Shown: positions 45,577 through 53,967, counted from the stretch's first letter. The stretch is 64,000 bases of DNA from Actinomycetes bacterium (GCA_024276495.1 JAJRXC010000017.1:1-64000); one strand, 5' to 3'. The notes: generated by a model not told the origin, from the letters alone. Translations and numbers: made by a program.

Positions 45577-47096
45577 GATGCCTCCTCGAGCGACGCCCCC
45601 GTCATGTACGCCCCGAGGTCGCGCGGGGTGACGTCGGTCGGGTCGAGGGTCGCGACCAGCGAACCGCGCAGCATGACGACGATGGTGTCGGACAGGCCGA
45701 TGAGCTCGTCGAGGTCGGCGGAGATGAGCAGGGTCGCCATGCCCGCGGCGCGAGCGGCACGGATGGCGTCCCACACGGCGGCCTGGGCACCGACATCGAT
45801 GCCCCGGGTCGGGTGGGCGGCGATGAGCACCGACGGGTTCGCGACCAGCTCCCGACCGATGATGAGTTTCTGCTGGTTTCCACCGGACAGGGCATGGGCC
45901 GCGACATCGATGTTCGGGGTGCGAACGTCGAACTCCTCGCGGACCTCCTCGGTACGCGCCTTCGAGCCGGCCCGATCGAGCCACGGTCCGTGGGCGTAGG
46001 GAGGTTCGGTCTGATGGCCGAGGGCCACGTTCTCCCACAGCGGCGCGGCGAGCAGAAGGCCCTCGCGGTGGCGGTCCTGCGGCACATAGCCGAGGCCTTG
46101 TTGGCGGCGGTGGCGGACACTGGTCGTCGTGATGTCGTGGCCGAGGAGCACGATGTGTCCGGACGCGGCGTCACGGGTGCCCATGATCGCGTCGGTGAGC
46201 TCCGTCTGGCCGTTGCCCTCGACCCCGGCGATTCCGACGATCTCACCGCGATGCACGGTCACGCTGACGTGTTCGACCACGGGGCGTTCGTCGTCGTCGA
46301 GCACGGTGAGGTCCCGCACTTCGAGCCCGACCTCGTCGGTCACCGTCGACCGGGTGGTCTGGGGGGTCGGAAGCTCCGAACCGACCATGAGCTCGGCGAG
46401 GTCGCCGGCGCTCACCTCGTCGGGCTTGACGGTGGCCACCGTGTGCCCCTGCCGCAGCACCGTGATGGTGTCGGCGATCTCGAGCACCTCGTCGAGCTTG
46501 TGGTCGATGAAGAGGATCGTCGCGCCGTCGGCTCTCAGGTCGCGCATGTTGCGGAACAGCTCGTCGACCTCCTGGGGAACCAGTACCGCGGTGGGCTCGT
46601 CGAGGATGAGGATCTTGGCCCCGCGGTAGAGGACCTTGATGATCTCGACCCGTTGCCGTTCGCCGACCTCGAGGCGCTCGACGAGGTCGTCGGGGTCGAT
46701 GGTGAGGCCGTAGGCGTCGCCGACCTCGCGGAGGTGGGCTCGGGCGTTCTCGAAGTCGATGCGGCCGCCCGACTTCACCGGTTCGGCGCCGATGATGACG
46801 TTCTCGAGCACGGTGAGTTGGTCGGCGAGCATGAAGTGCTGGTGGACCATGCCGATCCCGCGCTCGATCGCTTCGCTGGGCGAGCTGAACGACACCTCTT
46901 CGCCCCGGATCTTCATGGTGCCCTCGTCGGCCGCCTGCATGCCGTAGAGGATCTTCATCAGGGTGGACTTGCCGGCACCGTTCTCGCCGCAGATGGCGTG
47001 GATCTCGCCCTCCTCGACCCGGAGGTTGACGTCGTCGTTGGCGATGACCCCGGGAAAGCGTTTCGTGATCCCGATCAATTCGATGGCTGGCGCCAC
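45573..47096 (-). CDS. Nucleoside ABC transporter ATP-binding protein, tandem NBDs
   Basis: This double nucleotide-binding subunit energises nucleoside import. NBD1 has Walker A GENGAGKSTLMKIL, Q-loop MVHQHFMLAD, signature LEVGERQRVEI and Walker B LILDEPTAVL. NBD2 has the degenerate Walker A GVEGNGQTEL usual for this class, signature LSGGNQQKLIIGREL, and AAHPTRGIDVGA in place of the canonical Glu-containing Walker B. Length is 507 aa with a GTG start. It is closest in style to YufO/NupO. Confidence 0.94.
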   Translation of the reverse strand: MAPAIELIGITKRFPGVIANDDVNLRVEEGEIHAICGENGAGKSTLMKILYGMQAADEGTMKIRGEEVSFSSPSEAIERGIGMVHQHFMLADQLTVLENVIIGAEPVKSGGRIDFENARAHLREVGDAYGLTIDPDDLVERLEVGERQRVEIIKVLYRGAKILILDEPTAVLVPQEVDELFRNMRDLRADGATILFIDHKLDEVLEIADTITVLRQGHTVATVKPDEVSAGDLAELMVGSELPTPQTTRSTVTDEVGLEVRDLTVLDDDERPVVEHVSVTVHRGEIVGIAGVEGNGQTELTDAIMGTRDAASGHIVLLGHDITTTSVRHRRQQGLGYVPQDRHREGLLLAAPLWENVALGHQTEPPYAHGPWLDRAGSKARTEEVREEFDVRTPNIDVAAHALSGGNQQKLIIGRELVANPSVLIAAHPTRGIDVGAQAAVWDAIRAARAAGMATLLISADLDELIGLSDTIVVMLRGSLVATLDPTDVTPRDLGAYMTGASLEEAS

Positions 47097-47136
47097 TCGT
47101 TCCCTCCCCGGTCTGGCCGATCCGTCGAAAACGACG

Positions 47137-47165
47137 ACGGGGCCGGACGTTAGCCCGGCCCCGTC
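47137..47165 (-). terminator. Hairpin between bmpA-like gene and the ABC ATPase
   Basis: A GC-rich inverted repeat (plus-strand arms GACGGGGCCGG and CCGGCCCGTC, one bulged G, loop about eight bases) sits between the two genes. On the minus strand it is followed within a few bases by TTTT. It could stop most transcripts after the binding-protein gene while letting some continue into the transporter genes. Confidence 0.6.
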
Positions 47166-47187
47166 GCTTCGTCAGATGTTCAGCGGA

Positions 47188-48267
47188 TTATTCCGGAACC
47201 GTCGGAACGACGATGTCGCCGGCGATGATCTGGGCCTTGAACTCTTCCAGCTGGGGAACGATGTCGTCTATGAACCCACCCGAGGTGGAGTAGCCGACGC
47301 CGTCGATCGCCAGGTCGTAGGTGGTCGGGCCGCCGGTGAAGGTGCCGTCGACGACCGCCTTGATGAAGGTGTAGACCGCGACGTCGACCCGCTTGAGCAT
47401 CGAGGTCAAGATGAACTCCTGCACGGCGGGATCGGCGGTCAGGTACTGATCGGAGTCGACCCCGATCGCCCAGACCCGGTTGGCCATGTCGCTGTGGTCC
47501 TTCGCGGCCTCGAACAGGCCGGCTCCGGTGCCACCGGCCGCGTGGTAGACGACATCGGCGCCGTCTTCGTACATGGCGAGGCCGATCTCCTTGCCCCGGT
47601 CGGGGGCGTTGAAGCCGTCGAAGTCGGGGGCGGCGGTGACGTACTCGCTGAGGATCTCGATGTCGGGGTTGACGGCCTTCGCACCGGCGATGTAGCCGGC
47701 CTCGAAGCGCTCGATCAGGCCGCCTACGCCGCTCACGCCGCCGATGAATCCGATCTTGCCGCTCTCGCTCTTGAGCGCGGCCGCGGCACCGACGAGGAAC
47801 GAGCCCTGCTCCTCACGGAAGCCCGTGCCGGCGATGTTCTCGCCGTACGGAACCGGGGGGTCCTGGGAGAAGTCGAGCATCACGGAATCGATGACGCCGA
47901 AGGAGGTGTCGGGGTTCTCCGCACCGACCGCCGCCACGTCGCCTTCGAACAGGAACCCGACCGCGACCACGAGGTCGCTGGCGTCGGCGCCGAGCTGGAG
48001 CAGCTCCGCCCGGTTGGAGCCGTCGTCGTTCGGCGAGGCCTCGGTGAACGTGATACCGAGCTCCTCCTCGGCGCGCAGGGCGCCGGCGTAGGCCGAGTCG
48101 TTGAACGACTGGTCGCCGCGGCCACCGATGTCGTAGATCAACGAGACGGTGATCGAATCGCCGTCGCCGGCTCCGGCGTCGGTCGTGCTGTCGTCGTTTC
48201 CGCACGCGGCGGCGATCAGCGAGAACGACATGAGAAGACTCAACAGGAGTAGGAGTCGCTTGCGCAT
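47188..48267 (-). CDS. BMP-family nucleoside-binding lipoprotein
   Basis: This is the substrate-binding lipoprotein of the importer encoded downstream. The signal peptide ends in a lipobox (LIAAAC near residue 22). The periplasmic-binding fold shows VSLIYDIGGRGDQSFNDSAYAGALRAEEEL, GKIGFIGGVSGVGGLIERFEAGYIAGAKA, YHAAGGTGAGLFEAA and WAIGVDSDQY, all typical of BmpA/PnrA proteins that bind purine nucleosides. Length is 359 aa. ATG at 48267 has GGAGGG upstream; the track ORF to 48978 is an extension. Confidence 0.94.
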   Translation of the reverse strand: MRKRLLLLLSLLMSFSLIAAACGNDDSTTDAGAGDGDSITVSLIYDIGGRGDQSFNDSAYAGALRAEEELGITFTEASPNDDGSNRAELLQLGADASDLVVAVGFLFEGDVAAVGAENPDTSFGVIDSVMLDFSQDPPVPYGENIAGTGFREEQGSFLVGAAAALKSESGKIGFIGGVSGVGGLIERFEAGYIAGAKAVNPDIEILSEYVTAAPDFDGFNAPDRGKEIGLAMYEDGADVVYHAAGGTGAGLFEAAKDHSDMANRVWAIGVDSDQYLTADPAVQEFILTSMLKRVDVAVYTFIKAVVDGTFTGGPTTYDLAIDGVGYSTSGGFIDDIVPQLEEFKAQIIAGDIVVPTVPE

Positions 48268-48406
48268 TTGGGCCCTCCAGGGTCCGTGGATAGGGGTTGA
48301 TCCCGATTCGCAGGAATGTCGGAACCAGGGGTAGACGAAACCGTAGCTCGCAACTCGCACTACCGCGCACGAGCGACGAGGAATCTTCGACGGGGATCGG
48401 CCCGCG
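48268..48406. other. Intergenic region upstream of the bmpA-like gene
   Basis: These 139 bases carry the promoter of the nucleoside importer operon on the minus strand and the 3' boundary of the queuosine-salvage-type gene. I see repeated GCGAG units but no confident -10/-35 or terminator. Confidence 0.35.
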
Positions 48407-49378
48407 TCAGTAGAAGACGCAGCGGGTGCGGTGCCGCGGTGTCGCCTTGTAGCGCGGCTCGGCGCCGAGGTTCCAGAGCACGTTGTCGAGATCGCCGGCC
48501 GTGATGTGGTCGCCCCCGGCGGCCAGCGCCGCCCGGAGCGACTCGACCGCGTGCAACCCGCAGGCCCGGATCTCGATCTCGGGCGGCGATCCGACCGGGA
48601 TGTCGTCACCGGCCTCGATGTGGGCGAGGAGCTCGTCGTCGAATTGCAGCACGCCGGCGATCCGCAGCACATGGGGGACGAGGTTGTCGGCGAACATCGT
48701 GAGCTCGGCCCGATCCTCGAAGTGGCCGGGCCCGGTCCGCTGGAAGGCCACCGAGAGGTCCTGCACGGTGATCTGGGCCCGCTTGTAGAGGAGCACTTCG
48801 CCGGCGACGGGGTGCAGGTGGACGTCGCGGTAGAACGGCATCTCGGCGAGCAACTCGAGGAGTCGGGCCCCGCGGCCCTCGGCTGCCGCGACCGTGGCGA
48901 CGAACGACCCGCCGCCGACCCGGTCCACGAACTCGGCGAGATCGTGCCACGCCCGGGTGAAGAGCTCCATGAGCTCATGGGCGGGACCGCCGTCGAGGAG
49001 CTGGTCGAACGCCGCCGCCGCGTCGTCCACGGTCCACGCGGCCAGGCGCTCGGTGGTCAGCCGGCCGGTGTCGGCGACGAGATCGCGCAGCGACGCCGCG
49101 ATCGTGTGGTAGCCGGACAGGCCCGGTCGCTTCTGCAGGTGAGGGAAGTAGCCGCTCCCGAAGTTGATCGCGTCGAGCGCGAGCACGAACGCGGTCGCGG
49201 TCTCCTCCGAACCGATGCGGGTCTGGCCGGGATCGTCGAGCGGCCGATCGAGAAGGCCCTCGTCGACGAGATGCGACGCGAGCTCGACGATGCGGTCGTC
49301 GTCGATGATGACATGGGTCGCGGCGGCGGCCACGGCGGCGCACGACTCCCGGATGCGGTCGAACACCGTCTCGGTCAT
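48407..49378 (-). CDS. Queuosine salvage (Qng1/DUF2419) family protein
   Basis: The family hydrolyses queuosine 5'-phosphate to release queuine. I recognise ALDAINFGSGYFPHLQKRPGLSGY and the C-terminal LDNVLWNLGAEPRYKATPRHRTRCVFY pattern of the bacterial members. Length is 323 aa. No queuosine synthesis or tgt gene is in the window. ATG at 49378 overlaps the stop of the ABM-like gene (ATGA), so the two are coupled. The assignment is from memory of the family; a profile search would settle it. Confidence 0.75.
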   Translation of the reverse strand: MTETVFDRIRESCAAVAAAATHVIIDDDRIVELASHLVDEGLLDRPLDDPGQTRIGSEETATAFVLALDAINFGSGYFPHLQKRPGLSGYHTIAASLRDLVADTGRLTTERLAAWTVDDAAAAFDQLLDGGPAHELMELFTRAWHDLAEFVDRVGGGSFVATVAAAEGRGARLLELLAEMPFYRDVHLHPVAGEVLLYKRAQITVQDLSVAFQRTGPGHFEDRAELTMFADNLVPHVLRIAGVLQFDDELLAHIEAGDDIPVGSPPEIEIRACGLHAVESLRAALAAGGDHITAGDLDNVLWNLGAEPRYKATPRHRTRCVFY

Positions 49379-49710
49379 CTCGGACTCCCGTGGGCCCGAA
49401 CGACGTGGGCGACCCTGACCTCGTACCACTCGTACCACTCGTCGCGGCCCCGGGACTGGGCGTCGAGGTGATCGGGGTGACGTCGCCATCGCTCGATCGC
49501 CGCCTCGTCGGCCCAGTACGACACGGTGATCCCCGTTCCGTCGGCGGCCCGCGTGGAGTCGACACCCAGATGACCGGGGATCGTCGCCGCGAGCTCCACC
49601 ATTCGGGCGGCAGCGGCCTCGTAGTCGCGGTCGACCGCCTCGTCTCCCCAGTTCGCCCGGCGGTTGGTGAAGATCACGGCGAGATACGGAGGTTCGGGGG
49701 TGGTCGTCAT
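49375..49710 (-). CDS. Antibiotic biosynthesis monooxygenase (ABM) fold protein
   Basis: This 111-aa dimeric alpha/beta-barrel type protein has AVIFTNRRANWGDEAVDRDYEAAAARMVELAATIPGHLGVDS and VSYWADEAAIERWRRHPDH, the pattern of ABM-domain proteins. Members range from monooxygenases to haem-degrading enzymes; no specific role is visible. It is the first gene of a two-gene operon with the queuosine-salvage-type gene. Minus-strand TACGGT is six bases before the ATG. Confidence 0.82.
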   Translation of the reverse strand: MTTTPEPPYLAVIFTNRRANWGDEAVDRDYEAAAARMVELAATIPGHLGVDSTRAADGTGITVSYWADEAAIERWRRHPDHLDAQSRGRDEWYEWYEVRVAHVVRAHGSPR

Positions 49711-49716
49711 CGGACC

Positions 49717-49722
49717 ACCGTA
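49717..49722 (-). promoter_or_regulatory. Leaderless-type -10 box of the ABM gene
   Basis: Minus-strand TACGGT is six bases before the ATG at 49710. Confidence 0.4.
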
Positions 49723-49726
49723 GGCG

Positions 49727-51187
49727 TCAGCGCCCGCGGGCCCGCCGCCATCGTCCGTAGCGGGTCACGAGATCGAGCGAGCGGATCGCCCGGCCGGCCG
49801 AGGCGTGACACATCACGCCGGCGGCGCGGGCCGCGGCCGGGCCGGGATTGTCGGGCCGGGCGTTGGCCAGCTCGGTCGCCATGAGCACCGGTGTGCCGGT
49901 GGCCGAAGCGATCTCCGCCGCGGCCTGGGCGTAGCGGGTGTCCTGGCGCTCGTGGAAGTCGACGATCCGTTCGAGGCCGTGGTCGGGGTAGAACGGTCCT
50001 TCACGCATCATCGCCGCGGTGTTCGACTGGATGCCCAGGCCCAAGAAGAGCACCGAATCGACCTCGGGATGCGATGCCGCGAGCTTGAGGATCTCCGGCA
50101 CCGTGTCGCGGGTCTCGCCTCCGGCCATGTCGATCGGATTGTTCTTCGACCAGCGCGGCGGCAGGAGCTCGTCGATCGCCGCGTGGAGATCGGCCGGCAG
50201 GGGACCGGCCGAGAGCCTCGTGGGTGTCATCGCGTCGACAGCGGCGACTCCCCAGCCGCCGACGGTGGTGACGACCACGACGCGGTTGCCCTGCGGCAGG
50301 GGTTGGGTGGCGAGGGTGGCGGCGGTCTCGAAGGCCTCCTCCACGTCGCGGGCCCGCAACACTCCTGCCTGACGGCACATTCCGTCGAACACCGAATCGT
50401 CGGTCGCGAGCGCACCGGTGTGGCTCGCCGCGGCGCGCGCGCCGGCATCGGACGCGCCGCCCTTCACGAGGACGATCGGTTTTCGTTCGCTGACGGCGCG
50501 GAGCCGTTCGAACAGCTTATGACCGGCGTCGACCGATTCCATGTAGACCAGGCAGACATCGGTCGCGGGATCGTCGGCGAACCACTCGAGATAGTCGGCG
50601 ATGCCGAGGACCGCCGCGTTGCCCGCCGCGACCGCGCGGCTGATCCCCACCCCGGTGTGGCGGGCGAGATTCAGAAACGACGAGACGAAGTTGCCCGACT
50701 GGCTGGCCACGGCGATCCGGCCGGGAGGCGCATAGGGGGCGACGATCTGGGCGCACATCCTCGACGGGGTGGAGACGACGCCCTGGCCGTTGGGTCCGGC
50801 GACGGCCACGCCCAGCTCCTCGGCCAACGCCACGAGTCGTCGTTCGGCCTCGGCCCCGGCGGCGCCCGCCTCGCGATACCCGGCGGCCGCGAAGAACGCG
50901 GCGGTGACCCCCTTGGCCGCGGCGGCCCGCAACAGGTCCTCGTTGATGGCCTGCGGGGTGCAGATGAAGATCAGGTCGGCGGCCCCGTCGGGGACGTCGT
51001 CGATCGATCCGAGCACCGCCTGTCCGAGCGCGTCGCCCGGCTCGCGGCCGACGGGGAAGATCCGCCCCCGGTAGCCGGAGGCCAAGATGTTGTGGAGGGT
51101 GACGAATCCGAACTTCCCCGGATGGTTCGACACGCCCGTGATGATGATGCCGTCGGGGTCGAAGAGGGCGGCGAGGTCGTGGCTCAA
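49727..51187 (-). CDS. ADP-forming acyl-CoA synthetase, CoA-binding alpha subunit
   Basis: This is the alpha part of an NDP-forming acyl/acetyl-CoA synthetase. The CoA-binding Rossmann domain (IIITGVSNHPGKFGFVTLHNILASGYRGRIFPV) is followed by two succinyl-CoA-synthetase-like flavodoxin domains with GRIAVASQSGNFVSSFL and SHTGALATDD, the latter bearing the His phosphorylated in catalysis. Length is 486 aa. The start is TTG at 51187, overlapping the beta stop as TTGA. The acid substrate is unknown. Confidence 0.88.
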   Translation of the reverse strand: MSHDLAALFDPDGIIITGVSNHPGKFGFVTLHNILASGYRGRIFPVGREPGDALGQAVLGSIDDVPDGAADLIFICTPQAINEDLLRAAAAKGVTAAFFAAAGYREAGAAGAEAERRLVALAEELGVAVAGPNGQGVVSTPSRMCAQIVAPYAPPGRIAVASQSGNFVSSFLNLARHTGVGISRAVAAGNAAVLGIADYLEWFADDPATDVCLVYMESVDAGHKLFERLRAVSERKPIVLVKGGASDAGARAAASHTGALATDDSVFDGMCRQAGVLRARDVEEAFETAATLATQPLPQGNRVVVVTTVGGWGVAAVDAMTPTRLSAGPLPADLHAAIDELLPPRWSKNNPIDMAGGETRDTVPEILKLAASHPEVDSVLFLGLGIQSNTAAMMREGPFYPDHGLERIVDFHERQDTRYAQAAAEIASATGTPVLMATELANARPDNPGPAAARAAGVMCHASAGRAIRSLDLVTRYGRWRRARGR

Positions 51188-51843
51188 GCGGGATCCGTCT
51201 CCAACAGGGCGTCGACCGCGATCGGAACGCCGTCGACGAGGATGAGCGGGTTGAGGTCGACCGAACGGATGCCGTCTTCTTCCCGGCCGACGTTCGCGAG
51301 GGCGACGAGGGCCTCCACCAACGCCTGGCGGTCCACCGCGGGCTCACCGCGGAACTCGCCCAGCAGGCGCTGGGTGGCGAGGTCGTCGATCATCTCCGCG
51401 GCGTCGATCTCGTCGATCGGCACGAGCCGGAAGACGACATCGCGGATCGCTTCGGCCAGGACCCCGCCGACTCCGAGCATGATGGTCAGCCCGAACTGGG
51501 GGTCGTCGACGAGCCCGGCGATCAGCTCACGGTTGCCCGAGACCATCGTGGAGACGAGGACCTCGACGTCGCCGTCGTCGGGACGGGCGGCCGCTAGGAG
51601 CTCGTCGCACGCGACGCGAAGCCCTGCCTCGTCGGGAATGCGCAGCCGTACGAGACCGCGCTCGGTCTTGTGGGCGATCGCCCGGCCGCACAGCTTTGCC
51701 ACGACCGGGTAGCCCACGTCGGGGTCGGCGTCGACCGCGGCGACCACGTCGTCGGTCGTTGTCCCGGTCACGAACGGCGACACGGGCACGCCGTGGCGGG
51801 CGACGACCCGGCGGGATTCGGCTTCGGAAAGGGTGATGCTCAC
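51184..51843 (-). CDS. ADP-forming acyl-CoA synthetase, ATP-grasp beta subunit
   Basis: This ATP-grasp_5 domain subunit moves phosphate from the alpha-subunit His to ADP. Motifs: GYPVVAKLCGRAIAHKTERGLVRL, VLVSTMVSGNRELIAGLVDDPQFGLTIMLGVGGVLAEAIRDVVFRLVPI and DLNPLILVDG. At 219 aa it is complete for the separate-subunit form. GTG at 51843 is chosen; TAGACC lies seven bases upstream. Order beta then alpha, with a 4-base overlap, indicates one operon. Confidence 0.88.
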   Translation of the reverse strand: MSITLSEAESRRVVARHGVPVSPFVTGTTTDDVVAAVDADPDVGYPVVAKLCGRAIAHKTERGLVRLRIPDEAGLRVACDELLAAARPDDGDVEVLVSTMVSGNRELIAGLVDDPQFGLTIMLGVGGVLAEAIRDVVFRLVPIDEIDAAEMIDDLATQRLLGEFRGEPAVDRQALVEALVALANVGREEDGIRSVDLNPLILVDGVPIAVDALLETDPA

Positions 51844-51913
51844 GGCGATGGGTCTACCACGCGGCTCCGATCCGGCTCCCGCCGGAAACCGGTGGTCGGG
51901 GCGAGGGGCTCGG

Positions 51914-52270
51914 TCAGTCGGGCAACCGGCAGGCGTCGGTGGCCCCCGGGAGCTTGTGACGGAAACGGGCGACGAGCGCGTAGACCGGCCGGGCCAGCCA
52001 CGACATCGGCGCGGTGACCAGGACGCGGCCCACGACACCCCAGAAGCCGCCGGCCGCGATGAGCGCGCGTCCGATCGCGAGGTGCCCACGATGAAGGCCT
52101 CCGTCGGCGTCGACCCAGTAGGCCGCGGTCGTGACGTCGCGTTCGGTCAGCCCGAGCGCGTCGAGATCGAGGGACTGCCAGGGCTCGACGGGGGTGCCGC
52201 TCGGAAGCCGCGCCTCGATCCAGCGGGCCGAGGAGGTGCAGAACCCACAGTCGCCGTCGAACACGAGCAC
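51914..52270 (-). CDS. DCC family thiol-disulfide oxidoreductase-like (DUF393)
   Basis: The 118-aa protein begins LVFDGDCGFCTSSARW, the FDGDCxxC signature that names the DCC family, and continues AYWVDADGGLHRGHLAIGRAL. Family members have a thioredoxin-like fold with a CxxC; here C-G-F-C is present. The reaction is not established. The start is GTG at 52270. Confidence 0.85.
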   Translation of the reverse strand: MLVFDGDCGFCTSSARWIEARLPSGTPVEPWQSLDLDALGLTERDVTTAAYWVDADGGLHRGHLAIGRALIAAGGFWGVVGRVLVTAPMSWLARPVYALVARFRHKLPGATDACRLPD

Positions 52271-52380
52271 GGCTTCAGTCTCGCAGGTGACGCGCGAGCT
52301 CCGACATCCGGATCCGACCCCGGACGCGAGAACGCCGCCGGATGACCGGCGGCGGCGGGAAGATCGATCGATCCGCGAAG

Positions 52381-52470
52381 TCAGCTGTTGCGGCCCTGAT
52401 TGGGCTTGCGGCCGTGGTTGGCCTTGCTGCGGCGGGTCTTCGCCTTCTTCTTCTTCGTGCGCTTCGACAT
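52381..52470 (-). CDS. Actinobacterial 50S ribosomal protein bL37
   Basis: This 29-aa ORF is missing from the supplied track. It starts MSKRTKKKK, is almost entirely basic, and contains SKANHGRKPN, matching the KANHGKRPN end of the small protein bL37 found in mycobacterial 50S structures. It has a TAGCCT box seven bases before the ATG and a TGA stop, and sits alone between the DCC and PHP genes. The match to bL37 is from memory of that short sequence. Confidence 0.8.
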   Translation of the reverse strand: MSKRTKKKKAKTRRSKANHGRKPNQGRNS

Positions 52471-52477
52471 GCCGGAC

Positions 52478-52483
52478 AGGCTA
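52478..52483 (-). promoter_or_regulatory. Leaderless-type -10 box of bL37
   Basis: Minus-strand TAGCCT is seven bases before the 29-codon ORF, supporting that the tiny gene is real. Confidence 0.5.
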
Positions 52484-52506
52484 TCGGGCGGTTCTCGAAC
52501 CGCGAC

Positions 52507-53520
52507 TCAGGCGTGGTGGCCGCCCGTCCAGGCCAGCACGTCGTCGGCGGTCCAGGTGTTGACGATGTCGTCGACGGGCACACCGCAACGCGCCGCCTTG
52601 TCGGCGCCGTAGGGCTGCCATTCGAGCTGGCCCGTGGCATGGGCATCGGTGTTGATCGCGATCTTGCACTCCCAGTCGAGGGCGAGCTCGAGCAGCTCCT
52701 CGGGTGGGTCCTGGCGCTCGGGCCGACAGTTGATCTCGACCGCGGTGTCGAACCGGGCGCAGGCGGCGAACACGATCTCCGGATCGAACGCCGACGGGGG
52801 TCGGCCCCGCCCCACGAGCTTGCGATTGGTGCAATGGCCGAGGATGTCGGTGTGGGGGCTGGCGATGGCCATCACCATGCGTCGGGTCATCTCGTCGCGG
52901 GGGAGGCGGAGCTTGGAGTGCACGCTCGCGACGACGACATCGAGGCGGGCGAGTAGGTCGTCGGCCAGATCGAGCGTCCCGTCCTCGAAGATGTCGACCT
53001 CCATGCCGGTGAGGATCCGAAATGGTGCGACCTCGGCGTTGAGTGTGTCGATCTCGTCGAGTTGCGACCGCAGCCGCTCCTCACTGAGCCCGTGGGCGAT
53101 GGTGAGCCGGGCGGAGTGGTCGGTGATTACCATCCACTCGTGGCCGAGCGCGATCGCGGTGGCGACCATGTCGGGGAGCGGGCCGCCGCCGTCGGACCAG
53201 GTGGTGTGGACATGGCAGTCACCGCGCAGCGCGGCCAGCACCGTCTCGCCTTCGCCGACCGGGATCCGGCTGCGTTCGTCGAGTCGGGCGAGGTACCCGT
53301 CGGTTTTGTCGTCGAGCGCGTCGACGATCACCTCGGCCGTGCTCTTGCCGATGCCGTCGAGCTCGGTGAGGGTCCCGGCCGCGGCCCGTTTCGAGATCTC
53401 TTCGGGCCCGGTCGCGGCGACGACGTCGATCGCGTTGCGAAACGCCCGGATCTTCTGGCCGGGGGCCAGCTCGCGGTCGAGATAGTGAATGGCCTGCTGC
53501 AGCGCGAGGAGCGGCTCCAT
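52507..53520 (-). CDS. PHP-domain protein with PolX-like helix-hairpin-helix N-terminus
   Basis: Residues 1-95 resemble the 8-kDa region of family X polymerases (ALQQAIHYLDRELAPGQKIRAFRNAIDVV, then a hairpin GTLTELDGIGKSTAEVI). A PHP domain follows: GDCHVHTTWSDGGGPL, VITDHSARLTIAHGLS, GMEVDIFEDGTLDL, VASVHSKL, ILGHCTNRKL, EINCRPERQDPP and INTDAHATGQL supply metal ligands. The nucleotidyltransferase palm of true PolX is absent, so this is probably a phosphoesterase or nuclease in DNA repair. Length is 337 aa. ATG at 53520 follows TAGCGT by seven bases; the 873-aa track ORF is an extension. Confidence 0.9.
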   Translation of the reverse strand: MEPLLALQQAIHYLDRELAPGQKIRAFRNAIDVVAATGPEEISKRAAAGTLTELDGIGKSTAEVIVDALDDKTDGYLARLDERSRIPVGEGETVLAALRGDCHVHTTWSDGGGPLPDMVATAIALGHEWMVITDHSARLTIAHGLSEERLRSQLDEIDTLNAEVAPFRILTGMEVDIFEDGTLDLADDLLARLDVVVASVHSKLRLPRDEMTRRMVMAIASPHTDILGHCTNRKLVGRGRPPSAFDPEIVFAACARFDTAVEINCRPERQDPPEELLELALDWECKIAINTDAHATGQLEWQPYGADKAARCGVPVDDIVNTWTADDVLAWTGGHHA

Positions 53521-53527
53521 CCGGGTC

Positions 53528-53533
53528 ACGCTA
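53528..53533 (-). promoter_or_regulatory. Leaderless-type -10 box of the PHP gene
   Basis: Minus-strand TAGCGT is seven bases before the ATG at 53520. Confidence 0.5.
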
Positions 53534-53579
53534 CCCGTCGCCGTCGACCGCCGAAGTGGCCGCGTCGCCGGGCCGGTGC

Positions 53580-53921
53580 TCAGAGATTGCTGAAGTCGAC
53601 TACGATCAACACCGTCAGCAACCCGATGATGCCGACGTTGATGGCCGTCATCGGCCATTTCCACTTGTGGTTCGCTCGGTGGAAGCGGCGAATGCTCACG
53701 ACGTTGGCGACGATCGCGGCGGCCCCGATGGGCACACCGATCCACGGACCGACCCCGGTGCCGAACCCGATCAGTGGAAAGACGAACGGAATCAGCACAT
53801 AGGTGAGCGTGCACCGGATCGCCGAGACCGCGATCGACTTCGAGAAGGCCCGCTCGGCGCCCGCGAGGTCGGCACCGTCGGTGGTCGTCGGGGCGTTCGG
53901 CGCCGCGCTCACATCGGTCAC
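53580..53921 (-). CDS. Small multi-pass membrane protein
   Basis: The 113-aa product has about 30 soluble residues, then three hydrophobic segments (CTLTYVLIPFVFPLIGF, WIGVPIGAAAIVANVVSI and AINVGIIGLLTVLIVVDF). I do not recognise a family. The track start at 54023 would overlap the divergent ychF; GTG at 53921 avoids this and is preferred. It lies between the PHP gene and ychF. Confidence 0.65.
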   Translation of the reverse strand: MTDVSAAPNAPTTTDGADLAGAERAFSKSIAVSAIRCTLTYVLIPFVFPLIGFGTGVGPWIGVPIGAAAIVANVVSIRRFHRANHKWKWPMTAINVGIIGLLTVLIVVDFSNL

Positions 53922-53951
53922 GAAGCCCCACCGTATCCCCCGACCGGTCGC

Positions 53952-53957
53952 TAGCCT
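53952..53957 (+). promoter_or_regulatory. Leaderless-type -10 box of ychF
   Basis: TAGCCT is ten bases before the ychF ATG. Confidence 0.45.
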
Positions 53958-53967
53958 CGACCGGGCC

